Source: Oegoconia quadripuncta
Taxonomy: Eukaryota; Arthropoda; Insecta; Lepidoptera; Autostichidae
Length of the DNA: 64,000 nucleotides
NCBI GenBank assembly: GCA_949316235.1
Contig: OX438742.1
Location: 35,532,853 to 35,596,852, forward strand
Reading direction: 5' to 3'
The translations under genes were made by a program, and so were the position numbers. The notes beneath the pieces were generated by a model, which saw only the letters and a list, made by a program, of their open reading frames with translations, made no database searches and was not told where the DNA came from. This document shows positions 1 to 13,500 of this stretch, piece by piece (positions within the stretch are counted from its first letter, which is position 1; each line of letters starts with the position of its first letter).

Positions 1-1375
1 TACCGTGCAACTGGCTACGTCACATATTTACGTGTATTTTTTTATTTCAAAATTACATAAAGTAATCAATACGATTACTACACAGATGTTTTGATCCAAT
101 AAAAATTGAAACATGCCTCGACTCGAAAAGAATGTGTTAATAAATTCGTTTATTTCCATGACACCACACTGTCTCCCTTTTTTTTATTTAAAATAACATA
201 ATAATTTATGTATTTAGTGTTATGATAATAGGCTTAACTTATTCACAAGTTATGCTTTAAAATACAAAAACACGCAATAAAAGTTACGTGTAAAATTACA
301 ACAGACCGTACAGAACTGGACAGTGGACATTCATCATCATCATATCAGCCGAAAGACGTCCACTGCTGGACAAACACTAATACATAATATTTCTTTGAAC
401 CAAGAAAAATACCATGCAGACGTAATGTAGGTATATAAGTAGTAAATAAATTCCGCCAATTCACACAGTAAATGCACCCTCAAATGTATCTAATGCAAGT
501 TCGAATTGTTTTAGGGGCAGAGACTAAGGAAATTGTGCCCCACCAGCCAACAATTGGCTATAGACGTCAAAAAAGGAAATAAAGATTACTTTTCAGCACC
601 CTTTATCTACTCTATTTTTGTAACCGTCAACTATAGGATTCGGTTCTTTGTTTGGTTTATAGAACGTATCGTCATAGCCAGCGGCATATATCTGGTTGCT
701 AAACATCATTTTAATATACCTTACAATCTAAGTTATCTAAATAGAATCATGTATACTTTAACAAGTTTTCAACCGCTCCTAAGCACTAGAACTGAAATAA
801 TTGACCAATGAGATCTTTTGTACTTCACAGTTTAAGAAGGCAGTATAGTTAATTTAACTAATTTCTGCAGTGGAGGGGCACGACAAGATGCGGTCAAAAG
901 GTTACATAAAAAACATGGATCGTAGTTACGATCTAAGATAACAATTTCATTTATACTTCTTAAACACACTCACTATCAATAATCTGAATCTAAGAAATCT
1001 AGAACTTCATTTCAAAAATATGTAAACTCTCGCATTATAAGAACTATGAATAGCTTTGTGACATTTTGTATAGATTTCGAGCGCCAATTTTTATATTAAT
1101 TATTAGCATTATAGTACAATATTACCTAAATGGCCCGTTTGTGAACCGTGATTTTAACTTCTAAGGGTCGGCCGCAAACCTGACAAAGCGCAGCACAGGA
1201 CAATTTTCACTGCCACACTTGATTATCACCTGTGCGGAGATTGAAATTATATCGTTCGTTTCGATATTATTTTGTTATTCGCAAGTTGTGTGCATGGCAT
1301 AGGGATCCATATGTTCTATCTTCGCATACAAAATTGTTGCACAAAAGCCCATTTTTTTACGAAGCTATTTAAAAA
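1..1375. other. intergenic, one LINE scrap
   Basis: Apart from a minus-strand LINE 3' end at about 330-380, the stretch shows no gene, splice-consistent exon or clear repeat. Its longest open frame (533-811, plus) has no recognisable protein similarity. Confidence 0.5.
330..380 (-). repeat. RTE-like LINE 3' end scrap
   Basis: The plus strand reads CATCATCATATCAGCC then GACGTCCACTGCTGGAC. Read on the minus strand this is the end of a LINE ORF2 (AYVQQWTS-type tail) followed by ATG-rich 3' repeats, as in the fuller copy near 49.5 kb. Confidence 0.55.
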
Positions 1376-1384
1376 TATCAGGTG

Positions 1385-2075
1385 ACAAGCACACCGCGCC
1401 TTTTAGTTCCACACTAAGCAACTAGGCCTACCATTACGGATACCAGATGGTTGATATACTACACATACCTATATATATATATTTGTAAATTATATCCGGT
1501 ATAAGCCTAGTTGCTTAGTCTGGAACTAGATGGCGTTGTGTGCATGTGCAAAGATATTTATTATTATTTATTATATTTTGTTTGACTTTTTTACGGTAAA
1601 GAAAAAAATAGGGCTTATTAGGTATGTGAAATAAAAGTTATTGACATGGGTAGTTTAATTTTGATACTGCACGTTCCGGTCGGATATTGATATGCGACTG
1701 ACGGCATTCGTAGGGTTCCTATCATGCGAAATTTAGTTAACAAATACTTTCTCCAAGTTCTTTATTTAATTTAATGATGTAATTATGTGGAATAGGCTAC
1801 AAACGCGAACGGCAAATGACACAACGCTCTATTCGATGATGGTTTAAAAAAAAGTTAAACTACCCATCCCAATACCTTCCATTTCACTTACCTAATATGC
1901 CCTATTTTTTCCTTACTGTAAAAAAACTCCTTATATATTATAAGTGTAAACATCCATAACTCCTATACATGTGTCCATATTCATCATACAAATATATGCC
2001 ACTAGCGGAATTCGAACCCGCGACCTTTTGGCAAAACTGTCAGGGTTTCGATACCACTACACCAAATACGTCGTC
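1385..2075 (-). repeat. SINE family B copy, rearranged and split by a MITE
   Basis: Tail part at 1385-1475 (AGTTCCACACTAAGCAACTA) and tRNA-like head at 1945-2075 (GGAATTCGAACCCGCGACC, a reversed B box). Between them lie an inverted piece of the same SINE (about 1500-1560) and an inverted-repeat element (about 1577-1932). Confidence 0.6.
1577..1932. mobile_element. MITE with about 80-bp inverted repeats, inserted in SINE B
   Basis: The left end (ACGGTAAAGAAAAAAATAGG ... GGGTAGTTTAA) is the reverse complement of the right end (TTAAACTACCCATC ... CCTATTTTTTCCTTACTGTA). A full relative lies at 52520-52784 and a fragment near 35712. Confidence 0.65.
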
Positions 2076-3019
2076 TAAAATAAAAGCTGATAATATAGTA
2101 TTGCATAAATACTTAAGAGTAATTTTTTTCTAAGCATAAAACGCACCGCGTTGCGCTTTGTCGGGTGTGCGCCAGCTGTAACACTATTCAATGTAGTTTC
2201 CTACATGACAATAAAAAATTCTATAATTTGATTAGAATAGTTTCCATAAGTACTGTTACAATAAAGCGGCCAGCGATTTACATCTAAGATATTCAAATCA
2301 ACATTACCTATTTTACTCACTCAATATTACAGGCTAATATAATTATTAAACCATAAGGAAACCGCTTGTTTCCATCAAATTAGTACATATAAAGCGTAAG
2401 GCGTATTTAAATATTGCTTTTATAATTATTTTACGATATGCAATAAAAATTTAAAAAATTGTTACATAAACTAACGTAAATAGCTAATAAGGCATTAAAT
2501 AAATATAAATTTATTTAAAATATAATCAATACCTACAACAGTAAATTTGGCATCCTTTTCAGTGATCCAGTGAATATTAGTAACATATTAAAATCTTTTA
2601 TTATAGCATTGTCTTCTTTGAACATTAGGGTATTAATTATTCATTCCTTTACAAAAAAACTATTAAGCTTTTACCTCTAGCGTCTAGCTTTCAAAAAAAT
2701 ATTATTTTATTTATTGTATAATAATAATTGTTTTCGCTTATGCGTCACGCTCAATCACTCAGTTTAAACCTATTCACGAAAGAGGTAAAATGTTGTTTTT
2801 AATAACCCCTTCACCTGAGGTTCTTCTCAATTATAAATAGGTTCTCGGCTAGACTCCATCTAAACCTTACCCTATCATCTAGCCTTATATTACCTACATA
2901 GTGGAAAGTAAATTAATCCATAGCTATAGTTGTTAAGTATGTGTATAAAGTTACAATAGTCAAAGTAATAAGTACGCTTTATAAGCTGAAGGCAATAAAT
3001 TAGAGATACTTACCTATTA

Positions 3020-3535
3020 AGAAATTTTACAGGCTTACCACAAAAACCTTAAATAAGCCTTAACAAGTATTTAAGTGAATGTGTTATAGTGTTCTTGGTT
3101 GGGTGACCTCTAGCGAGATTTGCATAACATTGAGGGACGGCTTGGAAAGGCTGTCAGGGCCACCTAACAATTGGAAGATTTGTGTCGCGCTAGGGGGACA
3201 CGAATCTACCAATTCGCATTGAACCCGGGTGGCCCAATGACCGATCTCTTTTATAGTGAGAGGAGGCTGTGTCCCAACAATGGGGCTGTTGATGTGAAGT
3301 GTTAATAGTGTTCACAAATTCTTGTTGTATTTTGTGGTTACACTCGAATTTAACGTCTAAAATTATTAAAGGAAAAGTGTATAGACATGGAGTGTTCATC
3401 TTCAGACAGTATATCTTACAGAGTTATTGTTTTGTGGTAAGACTGTTAGTGTATAACAATGATACGTTCGAAGTTTCTCGCGCTCCCTATGTCAAGTATT
3501 CTGATGACAAAAACCACAGGAGCAAATAACAAAAC
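3020..3535. repeat. interspersed repeat interrupted by a LINE 3' end
   Basis: The motif GGCTTACCACAAAAACCTTA at about 3033 recurs near 55705. It is broken by a plus-strand LINE 3' fragment (about 3095-3300, GTGAGAGGAGGCTGTGTCCC) that recurs inverted near 50960. Confidence 0.45.
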
Positions 3536-3829
3536 TTTCATAAAAAAGGTAAGGTCGAAGGCCGCAAATGTGTGCTCGTTTTAAGGCAAGCGCAGAAGAA
3601 ACTTCGATCGCACGTACATAAATAAGCCAAGATCGAACAATTAACAAATAAGTGACATGAATTTCTAAATATTATCCTACTTCAGTAATCACAACATTTT
3701 TTTCTAAATAATACTCAAAACAAATTTAATTGTGTTTCTCTTTGAGAATACACTTCTGAAGTTTTGATAGTTGATTTCTCTTTGTTGCAATGTTTATATC
3801 ATTCTAGTTAAGTTTTACGAGTGCGAAGC

Positions 3830-3835
3830 TTTATT
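3830..3835 (-). other. candidate Rlip poly(A) signal
   Basis: AATAAA on the minus strand about 40 nt after the Rlip stop codon. It is close to the stop, so a later site further left may be the main one. Confidence 0.35.
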
Positions 3836-3875
3836 ATTTAGAACAAATATAAAGCAATAAGTGTAACTGGAACTA

Positions 3876-4538
3876 TTAAGATTTCGAAAGTATTTCTTTC
3901 ATTGCTAATTCAATTTTCAACTGTACGCAAGCGACTCTTTCTTGAAAAATCTGGTTGATAAGAGTCAGCCTTTTTTGTTCCAACACAGCATTGTCCTTCA
4001 CCAGTTTTTGTCTTAAATCTTGTTCTTCAGATGTGCTCTCTTTGCAATCCTTTGCATTCTGAGGATTGCTTTCTTGCTTATTTTTTAGAGCCACATGACT
4101 TCTAAGTTTTACTATTTCGAATTGTTCAGAGTTGATTTTCGCTTGCAACAGTGACTTCAACTGCAAATATTCAGCATTTTCTAGTTCCAATCTAAATAAT
4201 TTTAACTCTCTATCTGTCAGTGTAGGTTCTTCTTTCACTGGTTCTGCCGGAGGTTCCGGTTCTGTTGGCGTTTCATTTGATTCTAGCTTAAAATCAAAAT
4301 TATCCTCAAATTCTGCTTCGAAGGACGGCTCACGCATATCAGGAGATTCATTTAATTCTTCAAGTACATCCGTGGTTGTTGAAGGTGTTGTTACTATTTC
4401 GGCGTCAGGTTGCACTGTGGTTGGGTCGCTCAGTGAGTTTCTTCTGACGGGTTCCTCTTCGGGCGGTTTTTCATCGATTGAAGCTTGCTGAGATATATTG
4501 TTTGGTTCCACTGATTTCTGAACTGAGCGTAGCTTTCT
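3876..4538 (-). CDS. Rlip: Rlip coding exon 10 (terminal)
   Basis: It opens with RKLRSVQK, completing the Ral-binding helix, then an acidic proline-rich linker. It ends in a coiled coil (ELKLFRLELENAEYLQLKSL ... QERVACVQLKIELAMKE) that resembles the C-terminal REPS/POB1-binding coil of RalBP1. Stop TAA at 3876-3878. The ORF is open well past the linker with no sign of decay. Confidence 0.93.
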   Translation of the reverse strand, partial: RKLRSVQKSVEPNNISQQASIDEKPPEEEPVRRNSLSDPTTVQPDAEIVTTPSTTTDVLEELNESPDMREPSFEAEFEDNFDFKLESNETPTEPEPPAEPVKEEPTLTDRELKLFRLELENAEYLQLKSLLQAKINSEQFEIVKLRSHVALKNKQESNPQNAKDCKESTSEEQDLRQKLVKDNAVLEQKRLTLINQIFQERVACVQLKIELAMKEILSKS

Positions 4539-7500
4539 CTATAAAAAGAAAACTTTTATGTTAGGTCTTTAATTGCTTCGTAGATGAGGGTCTATTGTTC
4601 TAAAAATTTTAATTCAAGAAGTTGGAAAGACTCGACCAGAACGCTATACTTGGAGGATTAAAATTGCATCTGATATATATTAATTGCCTAAAACGTCCAC
4701 TGCTGAAAATGAATGCGGCTGCGGAGCGACTGTCATTGGCTTTTCATAAGGAAATTTGTCCTAAAATGTGTCTAAAATTGTGACTTTTTCCTTTTCTTTG
4801 CCAATACAACCAGATTGGATATAGGCACATCAATATCTGCTGCTCGCCTATTAATCTATAATAATAATAAACACGCTGGGCACGCGGGTCGGCGTACGCC
4901 GATTTTTTTAAGAGATGAGCAATCACAATGCTCTTTATCACTTCATGTCGCCTTTTACGTCACTAACGTAAAGAGACGGGTTGACTCTGAAATACTTATG
5001 TCATTGTTGAAAATGATTTTTCGATCGGTGCTGGTAAACCTCTCCGTAATCAGTGAAATTTTTCGAATATAACTCGAATTAAAAATCCTCTAGAAACAGT
5101 AGATTGTATCCTGACATTTCAGCCATAAGCTCACTATTTCTACGGTTCAAAAATGTCTAACCTGTCCCAGCTCAAACGATTACTTAAGCTTTTTAATTAG
5201 ACTTTTAAATTTCAAACGGAAAATATTTTTAATTCATTTGCTGTCAAATGTAACTAACTACATAACCTATGTAATCGTAAACGATACTTGCCTTATATAC
5301 GAATCAGATTGATAAAATTTAAATAAAATTTAACCGCCTCCGTGGCTCAATATAAACAACATTGGGTTTACGATTCGGAGGTCGCGGGTTCAATCCCCAG
5401 CGGGGTACATATTTAGTACTCGGTTTGGTTGGTGGTAGGGCATATTAATGTCCGCCTGGCTAGCTACCACCATCTTATCTAAATCTGCCGCCAAACATGT
5501 TAATAAGATTGTTGTGTTCCGGTTGTCAGAGATAAGATAGCCAGTCCCCCAAATAAGATGGGGTTTCCGGGTCGGTACGCTACCACCTTCGGCCTCATCT
5601 TCACTTAACATCTGGTGTGATTGAGGCCAAGTTAGCACTTGCATAAAAAAATAAAAAATCGTTTGCTGCAGTTGAATATGCACATAAGAACGTACGTACG
5701 CACTTTGCTATTAGTTTTTCTGTATTGCCTATAGTGGAAACACTTCTGGTCTCCGCTATATCTATAATAGTTCAATTTACGTCAATCAGTCACGTCAAAG
5801 GCGTCTCCAGATAAAAATATATTGTACTACTGGTAGAACTAACTGGTTTATATGACAAGAGCGAGTTTTGAAGTCCAGCTCACCTTTAGTTGTGTGACGA
5901 TGCGCTGGGCCTCCCAGAGCTGTTGGTCGCGACATTGTGTTATGAAACCCGCGTGCATTTCCGCGTGGATCTGATTCAGCAGCGACTCCTGCTTGCGGAG
6001 TTCAGTGCTGATATCATACGCAGTGTCCGGGAAATCAGCTGGGATGGTCAGGAGAGGCGGCACGTATCTAAAATATATTCGAAAGCTGGGTATAGAAATT
6101 CCCTTTGGAACTGTATGACAAACCACTGGTCACTCGATGGGGCCTGTTCCATCGTCATCGGACAATGATATAGATGACAATTTCTTTGTCCTGATATGGG
6201 ACACCACTTTTGGTAATGGTTTAAGAAATCTTGTATACTTACAGTTTATATTGTATGTGTATAACGTAGCAATGGATAAAGTATTATGGTCGATGGATAA
6301 AATTATTCTATATCATATTAGCAGCCAAAGTGGTCAAATACACGTTGACATTCAAGAAAAATGAACTCGTGCAGGTAAGTCCATACCTTATCAGTCAAAA
6401 TTAACGGTTAATTAATATCAATTAATAAATAAATAATCACTGCGGCACATGCTGAGGTTGTAACCTTTTTTCACTCTTGCGTACGCACTGCTTATTTGTA
6501 AAATATTAATTTTAAGTAAATATGTAATTTGGGACTTGTGCGCATTGGTTACTTTAGTAACTTATTAGTAATCTGTGGCATTGGTGGAAATAAATTATAC
6601 TTCTTCTTCAAATGATTAATAAAAAACAAAATCCGACTGCATATAAAAAAAGAACTGAAAGATTACTACTACAAAATCCGTTAAGCCATTCGTCTGAATG
6701 TTTGGAAGCGGACGTCATTTGGCATATCAGAAAAGCATTACCCTCCTTCCTGGGGTAATTGTGTAATAATTAAAGTTTAAAATTCCAAAAAACCCGAAGG
6801 CATATTTTGCATGTTACGGGCGCCATGTTGGATTTTTTATCATAAAATGTGTCCAATGACACTCCAGGGTTCAAGACGAATCCAACGACACCATGCCCTT
6901 CGAAATAGGTCAAGCCGTTTAGACTGTAGGAGGTAACAGATCTCTTCATTAAGTCTCTAATTAAGTATGTAATCCATATTTAAGACCTTTATAACTAACA
7001 CATGGAAACGCAATAAATGATTATGATTACATACATACAATCGAAAAACATTACCCTTCTTCTTTGGGCAGTCGGCTAAAAAGCAATCTCAACTCACTTT
7101 GAGAGATACACGTCCGGGAATAATTTCTCCGCTTTTGTGATGAAATAGGTAAGTAAATTGTGCGACATGTTCAGCGCTGGACCCATCGCCGTTGCTATCG
7201 TTTGGATGTTCACGTGGTTCACCTAAAAATTAAATAACATAATCATAAATTAATAAGTATTTGTACCAGTCCCCCGAATAAATTAGGGTTTCCGGGTGAG
7301 CGCGTTTCCACCTTCGAATTCACTTAAGATCAGATTGAATATCTGTGACCACAGGGTGCCCAGACCACGCGCAGCAGCTAGCTATGGCAGTTAAACACTC
7401 TGTATATACTAAACAAGCCTCAGGAATTTTATGTAATAAAATGAAGTTTCCTTGGAATAAAATTTGTTAATGTTAAGAATTAGTATACTTGATTTGGGAA

Positions 7501-10500
7501 ACATAAATGCTTTTGTATGATATGCATAATCTCAATAAGTTGATCGATGAGGGCCAGCGCTCGCTCAACTGCGTTTCATTTTCACTCATCAGTTGTGATA
7601 GAAGTCAAGAATAACTTTTCATAATTTCAATGGTTCGTTTGTCTTCGGACATCAAGCATTTATTTCAACGTATGATACATGATATCATTTCTTGAATGTC
7701 AATTTAAATTTATTGGAAATAATAATAAGGCTTAAGCATTTCTCTGTCAGTCAGTATGCCCAAGATTCGGAACGGGAAATCATGTGTGGGAATCTCTCTT
7801 GCCCAGTCCGTAATCTTTCTATAGGGACACAAGATAGTAGTCTTCCACCACGTTCATGCTTTATGCGAGTATGAGAGATGCAATGCTTCTATCACCTGAC
7901 ATTTTAGAGAGACTATGGGGTAAGTTATCATTAAAGGTAATAATTTATGTGCCTTTCTACAATAATGCTCTCAGGAAAAGTTTCTTTCGTTTTTAGCACT
8001 AGAGATTAATTATTGTTTGCACGTCATTGTAAAGACTGAATTCGGAGGATCTTATTGTAATAGCATCTAATGCACTTTTCAAGGGCAAATAAATCATATT
8101 CTATTCTAAGAGAGAAGTGGGTGGCCAAAGTTATGAGAAGTATTTTATTTACGAATAAATACCTGTTCATGAAGTACTACACTCTCGAAGTGCCTCATGA
8201 GCCAACTCAGCAGACTGTAGTTGCAGGAAGGCAGCTTGCCCACCAGTGAAAGCATGGTCGTCTCTCGCTGCGGCTCGGCGATTGCCGTCGCTTGTTCGAA
8301 TTGTCCATGGAGCTCTTGAGTCAGAATTGAATCAGGGAGTTCACTGGGAAATTTCACGTTATAAATAAGTAGTGCTGTGGTTTCGGCACATAAAAGGAAT
8401 AGAACCAACGCGTCTTTTCCCGTGGATGTTGTAAAATGTGACTAAGGGAGTTTCCACCAAAAAACATCTAAAGATTTGTACATTTTCACGGCGATGGGCT
8501 CACCCCTGTCATGTGTGCATTCCTGTATATTTCGTAAGGCGAACCCTGGATGTTGTTTCAATAATTAAAACTTTTAATGTCTGGCATACTAATGGTTGGG
8601 ATATCTCTGACCACCCCATTTGGGATAAAGATTATGTATGAAGTAAATAAAAACTGCAGAAGAATTTGAGTGTTTCGGAACATTTCATGTCATCTTAACG
8701 TTTCCCAAAACAAATGTCATACAAGCGGCGCCACGAAATTTGTTGTTTGAATAATGTAGTGATGAAAATAAAATTGGGTGACTGTAAGTGGGTGTGGGAT
8801 TTTTGAGAATCATCTTTGAACTTATCGTTATTGGGTGATTCCGTGGCGCTTGTTTGTCATACAGAAAGTGATACAGCATTAGGATTATTGTTTTCAATTA
8901 GTTGTTACACCTACATACAATGCTGGTCGTCGGCAAATGATGGGACGGAATATCCTGAATAATTTATATTAGGGAATTTACGGAAGTGGTTTATCGGAAC
9001 CGAAGCCAGAATCGGAGTTTTTAATTTTTTTTTTATGAAAACCGGAATAGTAGGTTATGGCATAAGAGAAATATGTTAAGGGCAGGCTTAATAAAATGTA
9101 ATACATAGTACAAATATTTGAAATCAATTGACTAAACAAATATCAAATTATATTTAATGAACAAAAACTTCGCAGCTTTATCTCCGTCCATTCTATTTCA
9201 TAATGGGTCATAGATTAGGCCAGCACCACTAAAAAGTTGCTCGCTTGCTACTTGAGATTGGTGGACACGACAGATATTCCCACTATCCCCTCCCCGCCAT
9301 GCTTCGATCTCCGATTAAAACCTTCGATTTAAAAGTATCGGAACCGAGGTCCGGATCGGAGGTATAATATCTATCGTTAGTTCCGACTTATCGCAACCGG
9401 AATCGAAGCTCCGTAACATCCCTAATTTATATGGACAGTCAACAGCTCGGCGACGGTAACGCTGCTAGTATACGCTGGCCGCGCAATGCTATCGGAATAT
9501 ATGATATATGTACGCAGCGAGGAGAGCAGTAGAACGCCTAATTATAAATATAATAAATAAATATAAATATTTCGGATACTTACACCAATCATCCAGTCCC
9601 AATCTAAGCAAAGCTTGTACTATGGATGCAAGATAACGGATAACATACATAAATATTTATATGACAAACATCCATGACTAGGGAATAAATGTTCGTATTC
9701 ATAACACAAACATTTACTCCTCGTGTGACTCGGTTTCGAGTCGTTGGTTACGCTGACCAATCGGTCGTAATCGGTTGTAATCGTTTATGTCGTCAATGCA
9801 CTGTTCGTCCTTGTCATATCGTAATACAATGACAAATTCGGAAAATGTGCGAGTTGCGAGATTTCCTTCGATTTAACTTTATTATCGCGTTAAAAAAGTA
9901 CCTACGAAAAAAATAGTTTTACAATCCGCTAGAGGCGCTGCACATTTCTTCATACAAATCGTCACGTGAACACAGTGGTAAAGTTAAGTCGAAACAGAGC
10001 TCACACTCAAAAGAGCAGTCATAATCCAAGTTCAAACGATTATTTTTTTTATCGAAAACCTGAGTACTAAAGGTATGTTAGTATCCAGTACCACTCTTGT
10101 CTACTGCACAAGAATTAAAGGTATTTTTTCTTTAGAAATTCAAAGGTGCTCGAAAAAAATTTAATCATTTGAACTTGGACTTTGACTGCAAGTTTGAATC
10201 TGCCTGTACATAACATTACCGAAAAAAACTCTAATTGCAGATCTAATACTTTTATGTTATTTAATTATTTTTTTTTGGAGCCTCGATTTACATATTACGC
10301 CATATTGACTGACGAAGTTATTGGCTCGATTTAAATTCCGTTTTTTTTTTGTGTACTAGGTCTTTGAGATACATTACAGAGATTGAGATAAATGTGGCGA
10401 CCTTTTGAATGAGTGTGTTAATTCGCCGATAATGGCGCCTAACCTAACAGATGTCTATAGAAATATTAGAGACTTTTAAAGTTTTTTGCGATAGTAATAC

Positions 10501-13500
10501 ATAAATATACAGCATCATAACCCGGCCGGTCACATGTCTACTTGCGGTATTTTATGTATTTAGGTAATAAATGGCAATGAAAAATTATTACAAAAATTGA
10601 TAAGACTAAGGCCCGTATTTCAGAATGTTACTCAAGCAGAGATCTCCACTTGAGGACAGTGAAAAGGGGACAGCTTTATATAACTTTTATTGCGGCAGCT
10701 CTTTCTAACATGTTCAAGCGCAGATCTATGCTTGAGCAATATTTTGAAATACGGGCCTAAAAAGCTAGTCACAATACAGCAATAAACGTAATAGCTTTAA
10801 ATTATCTTACCTGATAAAACTCTTAAGAATAGCGCAAGCCACAGAAACGTCCCAGTGGTAAGGAAAGGTAGCACTGCGGTCCGTATACAGCTTACGGAGT
10901 TGCTGCAGTTTTATTTTGTCTGCCTCTGAGCGGTATATGTTGTTGGTTTTTAAACCATAAGCCTGTAAATTAGATTATAATATGCACCAACTCCAACATA
11001 CTTCGATTCGTGAAAAACAAGTCATGAAAATGAATGTTGGTGGAAGATTGGGCGTTTTTTGAAATGTCCCGCCGGCTAGCTAACTCCATCTTATCTAAGT
11101 CTGCCGCCAAGCAGCATTGTTGTGTTCCCGATGTTTGAGATAAGATAGCCAATCCCTCAGATAAGCCCTCATTTTAAATTAACATCAGTTGTGATTGAGG
11201 TCTAGCGATAAACTGTTGCATATGCAAAAACAAATGCACCTTCGGATCGGTATTCACGAATACGAAAGTGCGTAAATGCTCTATCATATTTACGCTGATT
11301 ATTTTTTTCTTAAAATATTTAGATTTTCCATGATAGCATTAATTTCCTCTCATATTATAAATCCGAAAGTTCGCATATTTGTGAATCTATTACGGTATAA
11401 CGCCAGATTTGGATAAAAGTTGGTAGGTGCAGAGATGGGTTAGGCCTCAATTAGTATATGCACATATGCGTACTTGTCGATAAATTGATACCACGCTGTT
11501 GGTGCTTGGATAGTGAAATCATAATATGTATGGAGGTCACTACAAGAAAACATTATGTATACATACATATAATTCGGAATCATCTCGCTTAGCTCAATAG
11601 ACACATACGAGTATAGTATAACATGACTAAATCGCCGCTGAATAGAGTTGAATAGCGTGTATCAAGGTAGCCAAGAAACAAATAGAAAATCGCAACAAAA
11701 TATAAATTAAAGTACACAAAGCAACAGTATTTTATGCTGCAAGAATAAAATAATTTAATTATTTAATTTGTCTAATTTCCTGAAAGTACTTAGCCTACGG
11801 ATGATATAGATAAACACTGCAAGGGATTTTTTTGATTAAATATAAATGTATTTATCCAGCAACATTGTTTTATAACCTTTTAATATGAAGACTTCAATCA
11901 GCTGATATCAAAATCACCCGAGATCATTGAATTCTTATATCTAATAAAATATAATACATCTCTAATGGTCAAATAGGCTTAGATAAGATGGTGGTAGCTG
12001 GCCATTTAAAAATTAAATGGATTTTTCTATCGAAGGAGAATCTCGGGGTTATTATATCAGCAATAGACCAAGTGGATTCAGAGAATTATACGAATTCGAT
12101 TTCACCATGTACAATACCGCGCAGTTTATTACAAGCCATAAATGTACTAGTTAGTAATTTTTAAAATCAAACATTCTATTGGTAAAACTATAGTACATAA
12201 AATTACCAACTATTATACAAGGTTAATTTAAAAGAGACTGCAAAGCATAGATGAACGAAGCGTCAAGAGTGCTCGTGCTCGAGTTAAACTTTGACATGTG
12301 TAATTTGTAGGACGAGTCAATTTGTGCTCTGGCATGTAGAACATCTGGGACACATTTACATAATTATATATTCATAGCACATAAGCGAAACAAATCAATG
12401 AAGGAGTGAAGTTTGATGCGGCTAGAAAAGTCAGGCAAGATCGCATTTGCAAAATAACAGTAAAGCGCAACTGAAACAGTTATTTATTGCAACATAAGTA
12501 AATGTAAGTAAGTGCCTAATTGTATAAAACAAATTAAAAACATACAAATGAAACAAAACTAGAAAAATTTGAGAAAATCAATGAACCCAAAGAACAAGAT
12601 TTTAAAATTAATTTGTTTTATTCAAATTATTGTACACATCGCGTAAGCCTTGGAATGGATTATAATATCATCAACCGTACATATGCAAATAATGCCGTGC
12701 CTACTTGCTTGCTTTGTACGAATTTGATTACTGCAATGATGCGGTATATAAAAAAATTAATAAAAGAACAGTGCCAGAAGTTCAGGCTTAGAAGGGCAGT
12801 GGGTACGCAACACAAACAACATCAGTGCAGGAGAATATGCTATAGTTGCCATGTTCGGACAAGCGGGTTATTCTTGGAGTAGATTTTTTTATATAACACA
12901 GTAAGTAATTCTCTTGCGCGTAATCAAAGAGGTGTCACTTTTAAGTCGGTAAGCTTGCTGTAGTTTGGCGCAACATCAAATCGAATGTGTGAGATATTAT
13001 GCGATCAATATTAGGCGTTAGCATTGATGAAATATTATATTTTATTACTAATATTATTATACATTCACGGACATGTCAAGTGTAATGTATACAGAATTAA
13101 CATCTATGGCTTGCCGGTGAAAGAAACCAACAAGCATATGGACAAATTTTGCGGCTGTAAATGTCTGATTTTGTGCAATGAAGAATGTATATTTGAGGTC
13201 GCAATGCCGTAACATTTTGGTAATAATGATATTTAATGTTGTTATATACTTTTACAAAGAGTATGGTTTGTACTTTTGTACAACTACGATAATCCTTACC
13301 TGCAAATAATCAATGCTATCTCTAACAACCAGCGGTAGACCAGTGTCGTCATGACATCTCGATCTCTCCACCGTTTGCTGCAAAGGCACGCCGAAAATTG
13401 GAAGCGCAACTGAAAATATGTGAAGTAGACATACATTGTAATGTAAACAAGGAAAAACTGTTTTAATACATAATAACAACAATGCTATTTATTATCCATC

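Noticed and set aside
533..811. 92-residue open frame near the left end
   Set aside because: No domain, no splice context and composition typical of AT-rich chance frames.
4132..4491. Serine-rich open frame on the plus strand
   Set aside because: It is the antisense shadow of the last Rlip exon.
5334..5410. tRNA gene candidate (A- and B-box-like sequence)
   Set aside because: It is the head of SINE D; it does not fold as a full cloverleaf and the same body recurs many times. The same applies to the tRNA-like heads at 2010, 17400, 27800, 32240, 34450, 34820 and 63420.
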